Shown one piece after another: positions 16,888-24,698 of a stretch of 47,170 nt of DNA (the stretch's first letter is position 1; each line of letters starts with the position of its first letter). The notes under the pieces are model-generated. The model saw nothing but the letters and a program-made list of their open reading frames with translations, was not told where the DNA came from and did not search any database. Location of the stretch: assembly GCA_022712315.1 (NCBI GenBank), contig JALAGS010000076.1:1-47170 (forward strand), read 5' to 3'. This stretch comes from Sphingobacterium sp. Its GTDB lineage: Bacteria > Bacteroidota > Bacteroidia > Sphingobacteriales > Sphingobacteriaceae. A program made the position numbers and the translations under genes.

Positions 16888-18921
16888 TTAGGCATTCACT
16901 GGTATTTTAAACCAGAAAGTTGAACCTTCTCCCCGTTGACTGTCAACACCAATTACACCATGATGCTTTTGAATTATTTCCTTACAAATAAATAATCCGA
17001 TACCAAATCCTGATGCATAGCTCTGGCTATCGTCATTTACGCGATAAAACTTGTCGAATATTTGTTTTTGGTCTTTCGGGTCAATACCTTTTCCCTGGTC
17101 TTTAATTTCGACCTGAAAATAAGCTTCATTTACTATTACATGCATCGTAATTGTTGAATGGTTAGGGGAGTATTTAATCGCGTTATCCATGAAGTTGATG
17201 AGCACTTGTTCGATTTTATCGCGATCTGCCATGACTTCCAAGCTCGAGTGTATGTCTCCGGTATAGTGAATAAAATGCTTTGCGGGTCTTAAAGAATACA
17301 TATTTTGGATATAATCCATTAGCGAACAGACTCGAAACATTTTTTTGCGAAGTAATAATTTACCCTCGTTCAGTTGTGTAACGTTTAGAAAGCCGTCAAT
17401 TAACCCACGCATACGGGTGGCTTGTTCATTGGACTGATGCAGATATTGTATTCGTTTTTCAGTACTCAATGATTCTTCTTTGGCTAACAATATTTGAATA
17501 TAAGCAATTAATGAGGTCAATGGCGTTTTGAGTTCGTGGCTGGCAATACTAATGAAATCCAGTTTTTTTCTTTCCTCTTCTTTATCGCTCGTATTGTCTA
17601 TTATCGCCCCATAAATCATTTGTCTTGTGTTATCTGATTCCGATTGGCTACCACCGATGGATCTTAGCCATTTTACCTGGCCTGTCTTTTTGTCTTTTAT
17701 TTCACATTGGCAATCGAAAGGGGATTGTTTGAGCATTACCTCCTGAAAAACCTGCTGTATTTTAGTTCTGTATTGAGGCTGGATCTGAGCAAAAAAGTCA
17801 GATTCTTTTATTTTTATGTTTTTTTCGAAACCGAATAGATCACGACAGCGATCATTGAGCTCCATTTGATTTGTCTCTACATCAATAGAAAAAATACCGA
17901 TTCCGGCTGCCTCCACAATCATTCGAAACTGCTGATCCCTTTTTGCAATGAGATGATTAATTGCTTCGAGCTTTTCACGCTCCTGATGCTGGGTGGTTAC
18001 ATCAATGGCTGTCCCTGCAAACCATTCCGGTTGCTGGTCCGTGTCAAAATATACCCTTCCTTTGCAGTGCAGCCAGCGTAATTGATGATCCTCAGCGCCA
18101 ACGGTCCGGAATTGTACGTCATAAACTCCTTTGTTTTGGTAGGTCAGCGATTTTTGGACTTCCTGATCAATTCGCTGTCTATCTTCTGAGTGGATATATT
18201 TCAGAACCTCATGGTAAGGTACATATTCACCCTTTGCGAAGCCGAAGAGTTCCCGTGTCCGCTCATCCCAGTGTACAATGTAATTTTTACAATTTAGATT
18301 CCATGTGCCCATCTCGGCTGATTGTAGCGCAAAATGATAATGTTCTTCACTTTCTATGATCTTTTTGAGCGCATCTTTGAGTTTTTCGTTGAGATCTTCA
18401 GTCTGTTTATTCGATGTGGTATAATGATGATGAAACTTCATGATCTTGTAATTGCCCGCAGCAATTGTCTGCTTTTGTGTTAATAGATCCTGTAGAAGTT
18501 TCCGTTCAATTGTGTTTTTTTCTTGCGTTAGGGGTTGGATGCTATTATTTTCGGGAATAAGCGTCATTCGCTGAAATATACCGTAGGTTTCACCTTTTTC
18601 ATTTAAGAGCGGATAATATTCAAAAGTGTAATCATCGATTAAAGCAGATTGTACTTTTGATTGAAGTCTGACCTGTATCTTTTTCGCTACCTGCTCTTTG
18701 CCTTCGTGCCAAGCCTCTTTTAAGAGCGGGATATAGGGCATTAATTCTTCACGTTGCATGCAGTCTTCAAGATGCTGACCGATAGCCTGTTGATCACAAT
18801 TCCACAATTTTAGCATGTTTGTATTTGCATAGGATATATGAAGATCTGCGCTATCATAAATTGCGCAGGCGTCCATTGAAGATGTGAGAACGGCTAAAAT
18901 GTCTTTATCTGAACGAATCAT
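16888..18921 (-). CDS. Cytoplasmic PAS-domain sensor histidine kinase
   Basis: The 677-residue protein has no signal peptide or membrane helix. It holds three PAS domains (about residues 10-120, 195-315 and 330-445; the second and third carry FGFAKGEY/ITVTTQHQ-like and LFGFEK/GAIIDNTSDKEEE PAS/PAC features). A HisKA dimerisation domain follows with the phospho-acceptor His462 in IASHELKTPLTSL, and then the HATPase with DNAIKYSPN, DQGKGI and GFGIGLFICKEI boxes. It is a soluble sensor of redox state, gas or a small ligand; no haem or flavin-binding motif could be singled out. A response regulator gene starts divergently 309 bp away and may be its partner, although a NarL-type regulator with a HisKA kinase is not the usual pairing. 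Confidence 0.92.
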   Translation of the reverse strand: MIRSDKDILAVLTSSMDACAIYDSADLHISYANTNMLKLWNCDQQAIGQHLEDCMQREELMPYIPLLKEAWHEGKEQVAKKIQVRLQSKVQSALIDDYTFEYYPLLNEKGETYGIFQRMTLIPENNSIQPLTQEKNTIERKLLQDLLTQKQTIAAGNYKIMKFHHHYTTSNKQTEDLNEKLKDALKKIIESEEHYHFALQSAEMGTWNLNCKNYIVHWDERTRELFGFAKGEYVPYHEVLKYIHSEDRQRIDQEVQKSLTYQNKGVYDVQFRTVGAEDHQLRWLHCKGRVYFDTDQQPEWFAGTAIDVTTQHQEREKLEAINHLIAKRDQQFRMIVEAAGIGIFSIDVETNQMELNDRCRDLFGFEKNIKIKESDFFAQIQPQYRTKIQQVFQEVMLKQSPFDCQCEIKDKKTGQVKWLRSIGGSQSESDNTRQMIYGAIIDNTSDKEEERKKLDFISIASHELKTPLTSLIAYIQILLAKEESLSTEKRIQYLHQSNEQATRMRGLIDGFLNVTQLNEGKLLLRKKMFRVCSLMDYIQNMYSLRPAKHFIHYTGDIHSSLEVMADRDKIEQVLINFMDNAIKYSPNHSTITMHVIVNEAYFQVEIKDQGKGIDPKDQKQIFDKFYRVNDDSQSYASGFGIGLFICKEIIQKHHGVIGVDSQRGEGSTFWFKIPVNA

Positions 18922-19230
18922 AACGTTTCAAAAATTAAATGTCGATTAAAGTAATACGAGGTATTATTTGATTTAATAGTGTGCAAATATTGTTCCTTTT
19001 CTAATTGACTTCCTGTTTATCTTTAAATGATAGCCCGCAATAAGATACGGTGAGCCTGATTAAGGGGGATCAATGATGCGCTCAGTACAATGTGCATAAT
19101 TTCGTATCTTTATTTTGTTTATGCAGTTTATTTCTCGTCATTCGAAATAGAATTATGCAAGCATCACAATGCTGTTGTACGAGTTTTGGAAGAAAGCAGA
19201 GCTGAAGGTTTTATTTAAATGCTATAGAAG
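18922..19230. promoter_or_regulatory. Divergent control region between histidine kinase and response regulator
   Basis: No gene was seen in these 309 bases. Candidate elements are a perfect inverted repeat TAATAC gag GTATTA (18952-18966) about 30 bp before the kinase start, a -7-like box for the kinase on the - strand (CAAATATT at 18984-18991, reverse AATATTTG), and TATCTTTA (19105-19112) on the + strand facing the response regulator. None has a convincing -33 partner. Confidence 0.4.
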
Positions 19231-19893
19231 ATGAATACGGTTAAGATACTATTAGTTGAAGATCACATGGTCGTACGCAATGGTATTAAGCTACTATTAG
19301 AATCCGAAGGAGAATTTACAGTGATAGGAGAGGCATCTGATGGTGTTGAAGCTTTATCCATGTTGGCGAATGGTCTAGCTCCTGATATTGTCTTAACGGA
19401 TATCAGTATGGAAAATATGGATGGAATGGAGCTTTTAAAAGTGATCGTTCATAAATATCCTTTGGTAAAAGTTGTTATATTGTCCATGCTTAATCAGATT
19501 CATTATGTTGTGGAGGGATTTGAACATGGTCTTGCTGGATATCTGCTGAAAAATGTCGGTTATCATGAGCTCCTTTTTGGACTAAAACACGTGGCTGACG
19601 GTGGTCGTTACATCAGCGAAGAAGTGAGCATGGCCCTGCTTGAGCAAGTTTCTTCTGGACAAGTTTATACCGCTACTAAAAAGGAAATGACGATAGATTT
19701 AGATATTAATGATCGTGAACTGGAAGTATTGGCATTAATTGCTGATGGATTTACCAACATAGAGATTGCTGATCGGATCTTTTTGAGCAAACGAACTGTG
19801 GAAGGATATCGCCAGAGTCTGATTGATAAAACAAAAGTAAAAAATACAGCAGAACTCGTAAAATATGCCTTCCAGCATGGTTTATTAAAGTAG
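19231..19893 (+). CDS. NarL/FixJ-family response regulator
   Basis: This 220-residue regulator has an N-terminal receiver (residues 1-120) with acidic pocket Glu10-Asp11, phospho-acceptor Asp57 in VLTDISM, Ser85 and Lys107 in YLLKN, all intact. The C-terminal LuxR-type helix-turn-helix (about 155-218) reads LDINDRELEVLALIADGFTN, then EIADRIFLSKRTVEGYR and VKNTAELVKYA. It should bind DNA as a dimer once phosphorylated. The closest kinase gene is the divergent PAS kinase at 16888-18921; pairing is inferred from position only. The next gene (lgt) is convergent. Confidence 0.93.
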   Translation: MNTVKILLVEDHMVVRNGIKLLLESEGEFTVIGEASDGVEALSMLANGLAPDIVLTDISMENMDGMELLKVIVHKYPLVKVVILSMLNQIHYVVEGFEHGLAGYLLKNVGYHELLFGLKHVADGGRYISEEVSMALLEQVSSGQVYTATKKEMTIDLDINDRELEVLALIADGFTNIEIADRIFLSKRTVEGYRQSLIDKTKVKNTAELVKYAFQHGLLK

Positions 19894-19933
19894 GCAGCAG
19901 ACAGCTTTTTGTAATGACTACTGGTACATGAGG

Positions 19934-19963
19934 CTATAAGTGGTTATAAGTGGCTATTAGGGC
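19934..19963 (+). repeat. Short 10-bp tandem repeat
   Basis: CTATAAGTGG (19934), TTATAAGTGG (19944) and the degenerate CTATTAGGGC (19954) follow one another in the short gap between the response regulator and lgt. Too small to assign a role. Confidence 0.4.
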
Positions 19964-19975
19964 CTGTATAGCTTA

Positions 19976-20794
19976 TCAGTGCAACTGTTGTGTACTTGTT
20001 TTAAAGCGATTAAGAAGAAATATACCAATTCCGATTATGATAAACGGTATGCTGAGTAGCTGCCCCATATTGATGAACAAAGAATCCTCAAAATGTTCTT
20101 GGTTGATTTTCATGAATTCGTCCAAAAATCTAAATGAAAATAAAAGAATCAATAATAGTGCAAAATAATTGCCGTTACGGCTTCGAAGCTGGGTATTTTT
20201 CCATAGGCCGTATAACAATAAAAATAACAGGATACAAAATATGGCTTCATAAAGCTGGGCCGGATGCCGGGGTACTGTATCGATATGTGTAAATACAAAG
20301 GCCCAAGGCAGGTTACTTGGCGTACCAATAATTTCGGAGTTCATTAAGTTTCCCAATCGAATACAGGCTCCAGCAACAGGCACAACCAGTGCTACGCGGT
20401 CTGCGACCCAAAGAAAAGAAAGCTGCTGTTTTTTTGCGAATAAATAAATGGCGATCAGTATGCCCATGCCGCCACCATGACTCGCCAGACCTCCTTCCCA
20501 TAGGGCAAAGATTTTTAATGGGTTATGGAGGTAGTAGCCGGGATCATAAAATATCACATGTCCTAGTCTTGCTCCAACGACAGTGCCTAATACAATGTAA
20601 ATGGTTAGCTGATCGAGAAACTCAATTGGCCGGCCTTCTTTTTTGAATATTGACCACAATATCCTATAACATAATACGATGCCCAATAACCAGCATATTC
20701 CGTACCAGCGGATGGGGTGTTCAATAATGGGGATAACAAAGATGTCGCTGTCTACATTCCAGTTGATGTAATTCAAGAATAGATGATTTGTCAT
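19976..20794 (-). CDS. lgt: Prolipoprotein diacylglyceryl transferase
   Basis: Lgt moves a diacylglyceryl group from phosphatidylglycerol to the lipobox cysteine of prolipoproteins, the first step of lipoprotein maturation, and is an inner-membrane enzyme. The sequence shows about seven hydrophobic helices over 272 residues and the conserved elements EHPIRWYGICW near the N-terminus, GARLGHVIFYDP, WEGGLASHGGGMG (the signature loop) and GACIRLGNLMNSE with the key arginine and asparagine. Start and length fit the family. It appears to be a single-gene unit between two + strand genes. Several lipoproteins encoded in this window would be substrates. Confidence 0.96.
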   Translation of the reverse strand: MTNHLFLNYINWNVDSDIFVIPIIEHPIRWYGICWLLGIVLCYRILWSIFKKEGRPIEFLDQLTIYIVLGTVVGARLGHVIFYDPGYYLHNPLKIFALWEGGLASHGGGMGILIAIYLFAKKQQLSFLWVADRVALVVPVAGACIRLGNLMNSEIIGTPSNLPWAFVFTHIDTVPRHPAQLYEAIFCILLFLLLYGLWKNTQLRSRNGNYFALLLILLFSFRFLDEFMKINQEHFEDSLFINMGQLLSIPFIIIGIGIFLLNRFKTSTQQLH

Positions 20795-21155
20795 TTTTCG
20801 CTGTATAGTGATAGTGATACTTCCTAATATAAGTATACTATCGTGGCCTTTCGTTACAGGATTTGATCAAAAAAATGATGATGAGAAAGGAATAGCGGTG
20901 ATGCTGGATGCGGAAAGTTGCTTCGTAGAAGGCAAATATTAAGTTGAAGACCGCGATTATGAATTGTAATGTTTCCCTTCTTTGACTAATTAGTATGTTT
21001 GTGGATGGCAGGACTGGGTCATGTCTACTTAAGTATCAGTAAGGTTAAATACTTTTGAAAGTATATATTGTTTTTTTGAGAATATTCCGATATTCGGTAA
21101 TAGATAATAGGAGATGCTCACCTGCACGTAAATGCAAATTGTTTGTTATATTCAG
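20795..21155. other. Intergenic stretch upstream of the LytS-type kinase, possible coding relic
   Basis: No intact gene was seen. On the + strand, the stretch from about 20850 to 20941 reads as a protein-like tail (VTGFDQKNDDEKGIAVMLDA, then ESCFVEGKY and a stop) without a credible start, which may be the remnant of a decayed gene or chance. Further right is the candidate promoter/operator at 21049-21064. Confidence 0.35.
21049..21064 (+). promoter_or_regulatory. Candidate promoter -7 box inside a palindrome, LytS-type kinase operon
   Basis: TACTTTTG (21050-21057) fits TANNTTTG exactly and lies within the perfect inverted repeat ATACTTT TG AAAGTAT (21049-21064). A repressor bound here would cover the core promoter. 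The -33 region (TTA at 21029-21031) is weak. The leader to the ATG at 21156 would be about 90 bases. Confidence 0.45.
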
Positions 21156-23084
21156 ATGATACAAAATTTGAAAAGATTTACTTTTTATTTTCTATCCTTC
21201 GTGCTGCTGGCGCAACTGTTTTCCTGTCACCAAAATAGTAATCACGGCACTGGAAACAATAAGCGGATTGAGGACGATTCACAGGATCTAAGATATAGGG
21301 ATACTTTATTAAAATTCCTCTCTTCGCAGGATTTCAGCGATGGGTCTATTATCGCAAAAAAGATAGCTGAATTCAAGCGGGATAAGTCTTATGAAAACTC
21401 TGGGTATAATTGGGTTTTCTTGGCTTATAACTACCTGTTGGATGATAAAATTGATTCTACAGAAATAGCGTTAAAAAACCTTGATGGAAGAAAATTATCT
21501 TCAGATTTACTTGTCCTGAAAGATTACTTGAATATACGTGCTCATTTTAGTTTTAACGATGTGACTAATATTAGCACCATGGAGCAGATTATTGATGCGA
21601 AAGAGTATGCGATAAGCCATCATAGTAAATTCACTTTTCTTTTTTTTAATCTGCTGGCGAACGCTAACTATCGTCGGGCGGATTATAGCCAGGCGCTCAA
21701 AGACAATGAATCATGGTATTATTATCATCCCAATAAATCGGATCCGCATGTTGCACAGGCTTATCAGGAGATCAAATTTATGCAGTATATTGAGCTGCAT
21801 GATTTTGATAAACTAAAAATAACATTGGATAGCTGTAAATATTATGCGAATAAAACGGCTGATTCTGCGGTTATTATGCGTATGTATAATTTACAGTCAC
21901 AGTATTACTTTAGCATTGGTAATAGCCGAAAGGCTGTAGAGGTGTCGCGGCAATACTTTAATTATTTAGCTGCAAGTAAGCAACTCAATGCTCATGCGTA
22001 TGCTAACCTGGCAAAAAACTTTTTGAATAACCATCAGCTTGACTCGGCAATATTTTATTTTCGCGCCGGATTGCAATTTATCAAAACGCATAAAAGCCCC
22101 CAGAGTAAATTGTTCTATTATCAGAATCTACAATTGGCACATGCTTTAAAAGGTGATTATGAACAGGCTTATTTTATATTAGACTCTGCCTATCAGGATT
22201 ATAAGATTAGTTTGAAACGTATTGAAAATGAACGAATAAATGAGATTAATACGCGGTATGAAACTGAAAAAAAGGATCAGGCTATTACGCTTCTAAAAAC
22301 AACAAATGCATTCAATCATAAAATTATGGTTCAGCAACGCTGGATTTTCGTCATTTTATTTGGCCTTATCTTAAGCAGTGCATTTTTCATTTATTACCGG
22401 AATAAACAGAAGTTACTGCAAAATATAAACCAGCGTATAGTTGCTGAAAATAGGCAATTAATTCTTGAGCAGAAGACGAGACAAAATCAGCTTAATCCCC
22501 ATTTTATTTACAATGCGATCGCTAATTTGCAAGGTTTGATTAGCAGTGAGCAAAAAGCAAAAGCAAATCAGTACCTTATCTTATTGTCCCGTCAAATCCG
22601 TGATATACTTGAATTGAATAGGGAAGAATATATTTCTTTGGATCAGGAGATTAAATCATTAAAGAATTATATACTTTTACAACAGATGCGCTATCAGGAT
22701 GTATTTGATTTTGAAATTGACAGTGATGAACTGGATGTTGATGATGTGATGATTCCCCCGATGTTAATACAGCCATTTGTTGAAAATGCGATTGAACATG
22801 CGTTCAAAAATTTAGATTACCGTGGACAATTGCAAATTCTTTTCAATCAGGTGGATGATCAATTGCATATTGCTGTTCGTGATAATGGCTGGGGAATGCA
22901 AGCTGAGAAGAAAGAGACTGGACATAAAAATTCTTTATCACAAGTGATCACCAAAGAGCGTCTTGAACTTTTGTTTACTGATCCTAAGCACAAAGCAAGG
23001 ATTGAAATCAAGCCCAATTATAGAGAGGATAAAAGTGGGTATAGCGTAGAAATCTACATACCACTCGTTTTATATTTTAATTAA
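21156..23084 (+). CDS. LytS/YpdA-type sensor histidine kinase with TPR-like sensor region
   Basis: From the ATG at 21156 the protein has an export signal ending in a lipobox-like LFSC (Cys24), a long helical region of degenerate TPRs (about residues 45-365), a transmembrane helix near 396-414 (RWIFVILFGLILSSAFFIYY), and a cytoplasmic His_kinase domain. The phospho-acceptor is His449 in LNPHFIYNAIANLQGLI, followed by the HATPase with PPMLIQPFVENAIEHA and RDNGWGMQ. This kinase class pairs with LytTR regulators, and one is encoded 12 bp downstream, so the two form a two-component system. The TPR part should face the periplasm; its ligand is unknown. Confidence 0.92.
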   Translation: MIQNLKRFTFYFLSFVLLAQLFSCHQNSNHGTGNNKRIEDDSQDLRYRDTLLKFLSSQDFSDGSIIAKKIAEFKRDKSYENSGYNWVFLAYNYLLDDKIDSTEIALKNLDGRKLSSDLLVLKDYLNIRAHFSFNDVTNISTMEQIIDAKEYAISHHSKFTFLFFNLLANANYRRADYSQALKDNESWYYYHPNKSDPHVAQAYQEIKFMQYIELHDFDKLKITLDSCKYYANKTADSAVIMRMYNLQSQYYFSIGNSRKAVEVSRQYFNYLAASKQLNAHAYANLAKNFLNNHQLDSAIFYFRAGLQFIKTHKSPQSKLFYYQNLQLAHALKGDYEQAYFILDSAYQDYKISLKRIENERINEINTRYETEKKDQAITLLKTTNAFNHKIMVQQRWIFVILFGLILSSAFFIYYRNKQKLLQNINQRIVAENRQLILEQKTRQNQLNPHFIYNAIANLQGLISSEQKAKANQYLILLSRQIRDILELNREEYISLDQEIKSLKNYILLQQMRYQDVFDFEIDSDELDVDDVMIPPMLIQPFVENAIEHAFKNLDYRGQLQILFNQVDDQLHIAVRDNGWGMQAEKKETGHKNSLSQVITKERLELLFTDPKHKARIEIKPNYREDKSGYSVEIYIPLVLYFN

Positions 23085-23096
23085 ATACGTGAAATT

Positions 23097-23831
23097 ATGA
23101 AAGTTTATATTCTTGAAGATGAGTATAATATCTATTTGTATATTAAGTCTTTATTGGATGCTATTCCTTATGTCCAAATTGTAGGTTATAGCCCGTCAAT
23201 TGCCCAGGCAGAACGCGAGCTGCTTGGATCTAATCCAGATCTTATTTTAGCGGATATTCAATTGAAAGATGGATCAAGTTTATCCTTCCTTTCAGAACTG
23301 AAATTGGATATCAATACCATCTTTATCACCGCTTTTAATCAATATGCCATCGAAGCACTTAATATTGGCGCTATAGCGTATTTACTCAAACCTCTGGTTC
23401 CTGAGCAATTTATGGAGGCCATTGAAAAATGCTATAAGAAAAATACTGAATTTAGGTTCAATAGCATGCAATTAAGTATGGCTGAAAATTATCTAAAATC
23501 TCCCAGTAGACCGCGGAAGATAGCCCTACGTACATTTGAATATACCCAAATCGTCAATATTGATGATATTCTTTATTGCCATGGAGATAAAGGGTATACG
23601 ACATTTTATATCAAGGACAATAAACCTATGATGGTTTCGAAAGTGCTCAAACATTTTGAGACGATGCTTCCGGAATCAGAATTTATTCGTTGCCATCAAT
23701 CGTATTTAATTAACGCAAACTGTATAAAAAAATACTTTAAGGATGGTCAGATCGAAATGTCTGATGGTAAAATGATCCCTGTTGCCACAAGAAAAAAAGA
23801 CGTTATCCAACAGTTTCTGAATGATATTTAA
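23097..23831 (+). CDS. LytTR-family response regulator
   Basis: The 244-residue protein has a receiver domain (1-120) with Glu7-Asp8, phospho-acceptor Asp53 in LILADIQL, and Lys98 in AYLLKPL. Its LytTR DNA-binding domain (about 138-244) carries the typical DDILYCHGDKGYTTFY and FIRCHQSYLINANCIKKYF segments. LytTR proteins bind direct repeats through beta strands rather than a helix-turn-helix. It begins 12 bp after the kinase stop and is surely its partner. The target genes are not evident from this window. Confidence 0.95.
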   Translation: MKVYILEDEYNIYLYIKSLLDAIPYVQIVGYSPSIAQAERELLGSNPDLILADIQLKDGSSLSFLSELKLDINTIFITAFNQYAIEALNIGAIAYLLKPLVPEQFMEAIEKCYKKNTEFRFNSMQLSMAENYLKSPSRPRKIALRTFEYTQIVNIDDILYCHGDKGYTTFYIKDNKPMMVSKVLKHFETMLPESEFIRCHQSYLINANCIKKYFKDGQIEMSDGKMIPVATRKKDVIQQFLNDI

Positions 23832-23902
23832 CATCTGAAATAATCAAGGGCTTATGCATCAAGGTTTCTTTGTTTGCTAAAAAAAATAGCTTTTATCTTT
23901 AG

Positions 23903-23949
23903 TACTAAAATATTTAGTATTACATTTGTGTGTAATACTAAATAGGAGG
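23903..23949 (+). promoter_or_regulatory. Palindromic operator over the imuA promoter, with strong ribosome site
   Basis: TATTTAGTATTAC (23911-23923) and GTAATACTAAATA (23932-23944) are exact 13-bp inverted copies around the spacer atttgtgt. The box TACATTTG (23921-23928), a perfect TANNTTTG -7 element, straddles the left arm and spacer. A further inverted TACTAAA/TTTAGTA pair (23903-23909 and 23913-23919) makes three half-sites. AGGAGG (23944-23949) is an unusually strong Shine-Dalgarno for this group, 4 or 7 bases before two adjacent ATGs. This has the form of a dimeric repressor site of LexA or S24/Cro-like type controlling a damage response; the repressor is not encoded here. Confidence 0.72.
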
Positions 23950-23953
23950 GGCT

Positions 23954-24694
23954 ATGATGTTAGAAGATAAACAGGCTTTGATCAGCAAACTTAAGAAGGA
24001 CTTGCTTGTATGGCAGGGGGTGCCTCAAAGGTCTATTGAAGATAGCTTAATGGATTTGGGCCCTTTGGAAGCGGCTTTTCCGAATGGCGTCTTTCCCAAG
24101 GGTGTGATCCATGAATTTATTAGCTTTAACCGTGCTGATAGTGCGGCATCCTGTGGTTTTATTGGTGGACTTCTTGGGAAACTTATGCAGCATAGTGGAA
24201 TTTGTATCTGGATAAGTTCCATTCAGACACTATTTCCGGCTTCAATTAAATCATTTGGTGTTGTGCCTGAATCCATTGTTTTTGTTTCTATGAAACGAGA
24301 AAGGGATGTTTTATGGGCAATGGAAGAAGCACTGAAATGCCCTGGTATAACGGCAGTATTGGCAGAAATACATCAATTGGACTTTGTCCAGTCAAAGCGG
24401 CTTCAGCTTGCTGTGGAAAAAAGCCGCGTTACGGGTATCATCCTGCAGCATAACCCAAAGATGCTGCTGGCGACGAGTTGTGCGGCCCGCTGGAAGGTCA
24501 CTTCATTGCCCAGTCAATCGGAAGATGAATTGCCGGGTATTGGCTATCCGAGCTGGAGTGTGGAATTGTTAAAGGTAAGAAATGGAATTCCGGGCACATG
24601 GCAAATAACCTGGTGCCCTCAGGGATTTAAAGTGGCGCCTAATAAAACGGCGAAAGTAAAGGACTGGACTCCTCGTTATCAAAATTTAGGTTAA
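23954..24694 (+). CDS. imuA: ImuA-like RecA-related accessory protein of the mutagenesis cassette
   Basis: Residues 1-246 resemble the ImuA/SulA-like group of the RecA superfamily: GVFPKGVIHEFIS matches the region before the RecA Walker A, and the core continues with GFIGGLLGKLM, ICIWISS and ITAVLAEIHQLDF. The usual P-loop GxxxxGKT is not intact, as often in this group. ImuA works with ImuB and DnaE2 in mutagenic translesion synthesis after DNA damage. Two start codons (23954, 23957) are adjacent; the second has the better distance from AGGAGG. The gene opens a three-gene operon with imuB 4 bp downstream. Confidence 0.85.
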   Translation: MMLEDKQALISKLKKDLLVWQGVPQRSIEDSLMDLGPLEAAFPNGVFPKGVIHEFISFNRADSAASCGFIGGLLGKLMQHSGICIWISSIQTLFPASIKSFGVVPESIVFVSMKRERDVLWAMEEALKCPGITAVLAEIHQLDFVQSKRLQLAVEKSRVTGIILQHNPKMLLATSCAARWKVTSLPSQSEDELPGIGYPSWSVELLKVRNGIPGTWQITWCPQGFKVAPNKTAKVKDWTPRYQNLG

Positions 24695-24698
24695 AATA

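Noticed and set aside
17961..18359. + strand frame of 132 residues inside the PAS kinase gene
   Set aside because: Antisense to intact PAS domains; no independent support.
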